DNA from: Chloroflexota bacterium
GTDB lineage: Bacteria > Chloroflexota > Chloroflexia > JAMDCE01
NCBI GenBank assembly: GCA_023489135.1
Contig: JAMDCE010000540.1
Coordinates: 1-6,434 of the forward strand
Direction: 5' to 3'
DNA length: 6,434 bases
A program made the translations under genes and the position numbers. Positions 6,380 through 6,434 of this stretch are shown one piece after another (position 1 is the first letter of the stretch; every line of letters begins with the position of its first letter). The notes beneath the pieces are model-generated. The model worked only from the letters and a program-made list of their open reading frames with translations. It had not been told where the DNA came from and made no database searches.

Positions 6380-6434
6380 GACTGAAGCACTGCGGTAGCC
6401 GCTCGAGTCAATTTGCCCTGCTCCAGCGAAACTG

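Noticed and set aside
6401..6434. A second TTGACT -35-like box (6406-6411) upstream of the main promoter
   Set aside because: At 17-bp spacing the -10 position reads TGCTTC, which is not an acceptable -10 element.

Overview
The window holds six genes, all read from the minus strand, so the biological order runs from high to low coordinates. Base composition is moderately GC-rich. Several protein features resemble what I know from Chloroflexota: the ABC permease with an extra N-terminal membrane segment, a stand-alone receiver with an 'HPEY' loop, and a CHASE3/HAMP/GAF kinase of the NarX type. The assignment is tentative, because no rRNA or other marker gene is present. Three of the six genes appear to use non-ATG starts (GTG, TTG, TTG), each judged from Shine-Dalgarno placement or the absence of an alternative.

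Region 1 (6434 to about 2146) is a sensory block. A good sigma-70-type promoter (6351-6379) precedes a lipoprotein solute-binding protein of the sugar-binding (UgpB/COG1653) type. Only 21 nt further on, and in the same reading frame, is a membrane histidine kinase with TM, CHASE3-like, TM, HAMP, GAF, HisKA_3 and HATPase parts. After a 167-nt gap comes a NarL/LuxR-type response regulator, closed by a clear rho-independent terminator (2146-2180). No transporter permease or nucleotide-binding subunit adjoins the binding protein inside the window. The arrangement suggests a binding protein that presents a ligand to the kinase, although a transport operon outside the window is not excluded.

Region 2 (about 2130 to 1645) is a small receiver-only protein. 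It is probably transcribed separately: a TATGAT -10-like box and a perfect inverted repeat lie between the terminator and its likely TTG start. It has the phospho-acceptor Asp and the conserved Lys, but Ile replaces the conserved switch Thr/Ser.

Region 3 (1381 to 1) is a MacB/LolD-type ABC ATPase followed by an FtsX-like permease that runs off the window. The 101-nt gap between them contains a compact array of 8-bp tandem units forming two abutting 12-bp palindromes, which looks like a TetR-type operator.

No tRNA, rRNA, CRISPR array, insertion sequence or origin was seen. The gaps at 1382-1644 and 2856-3022 contain no recognisable gene.
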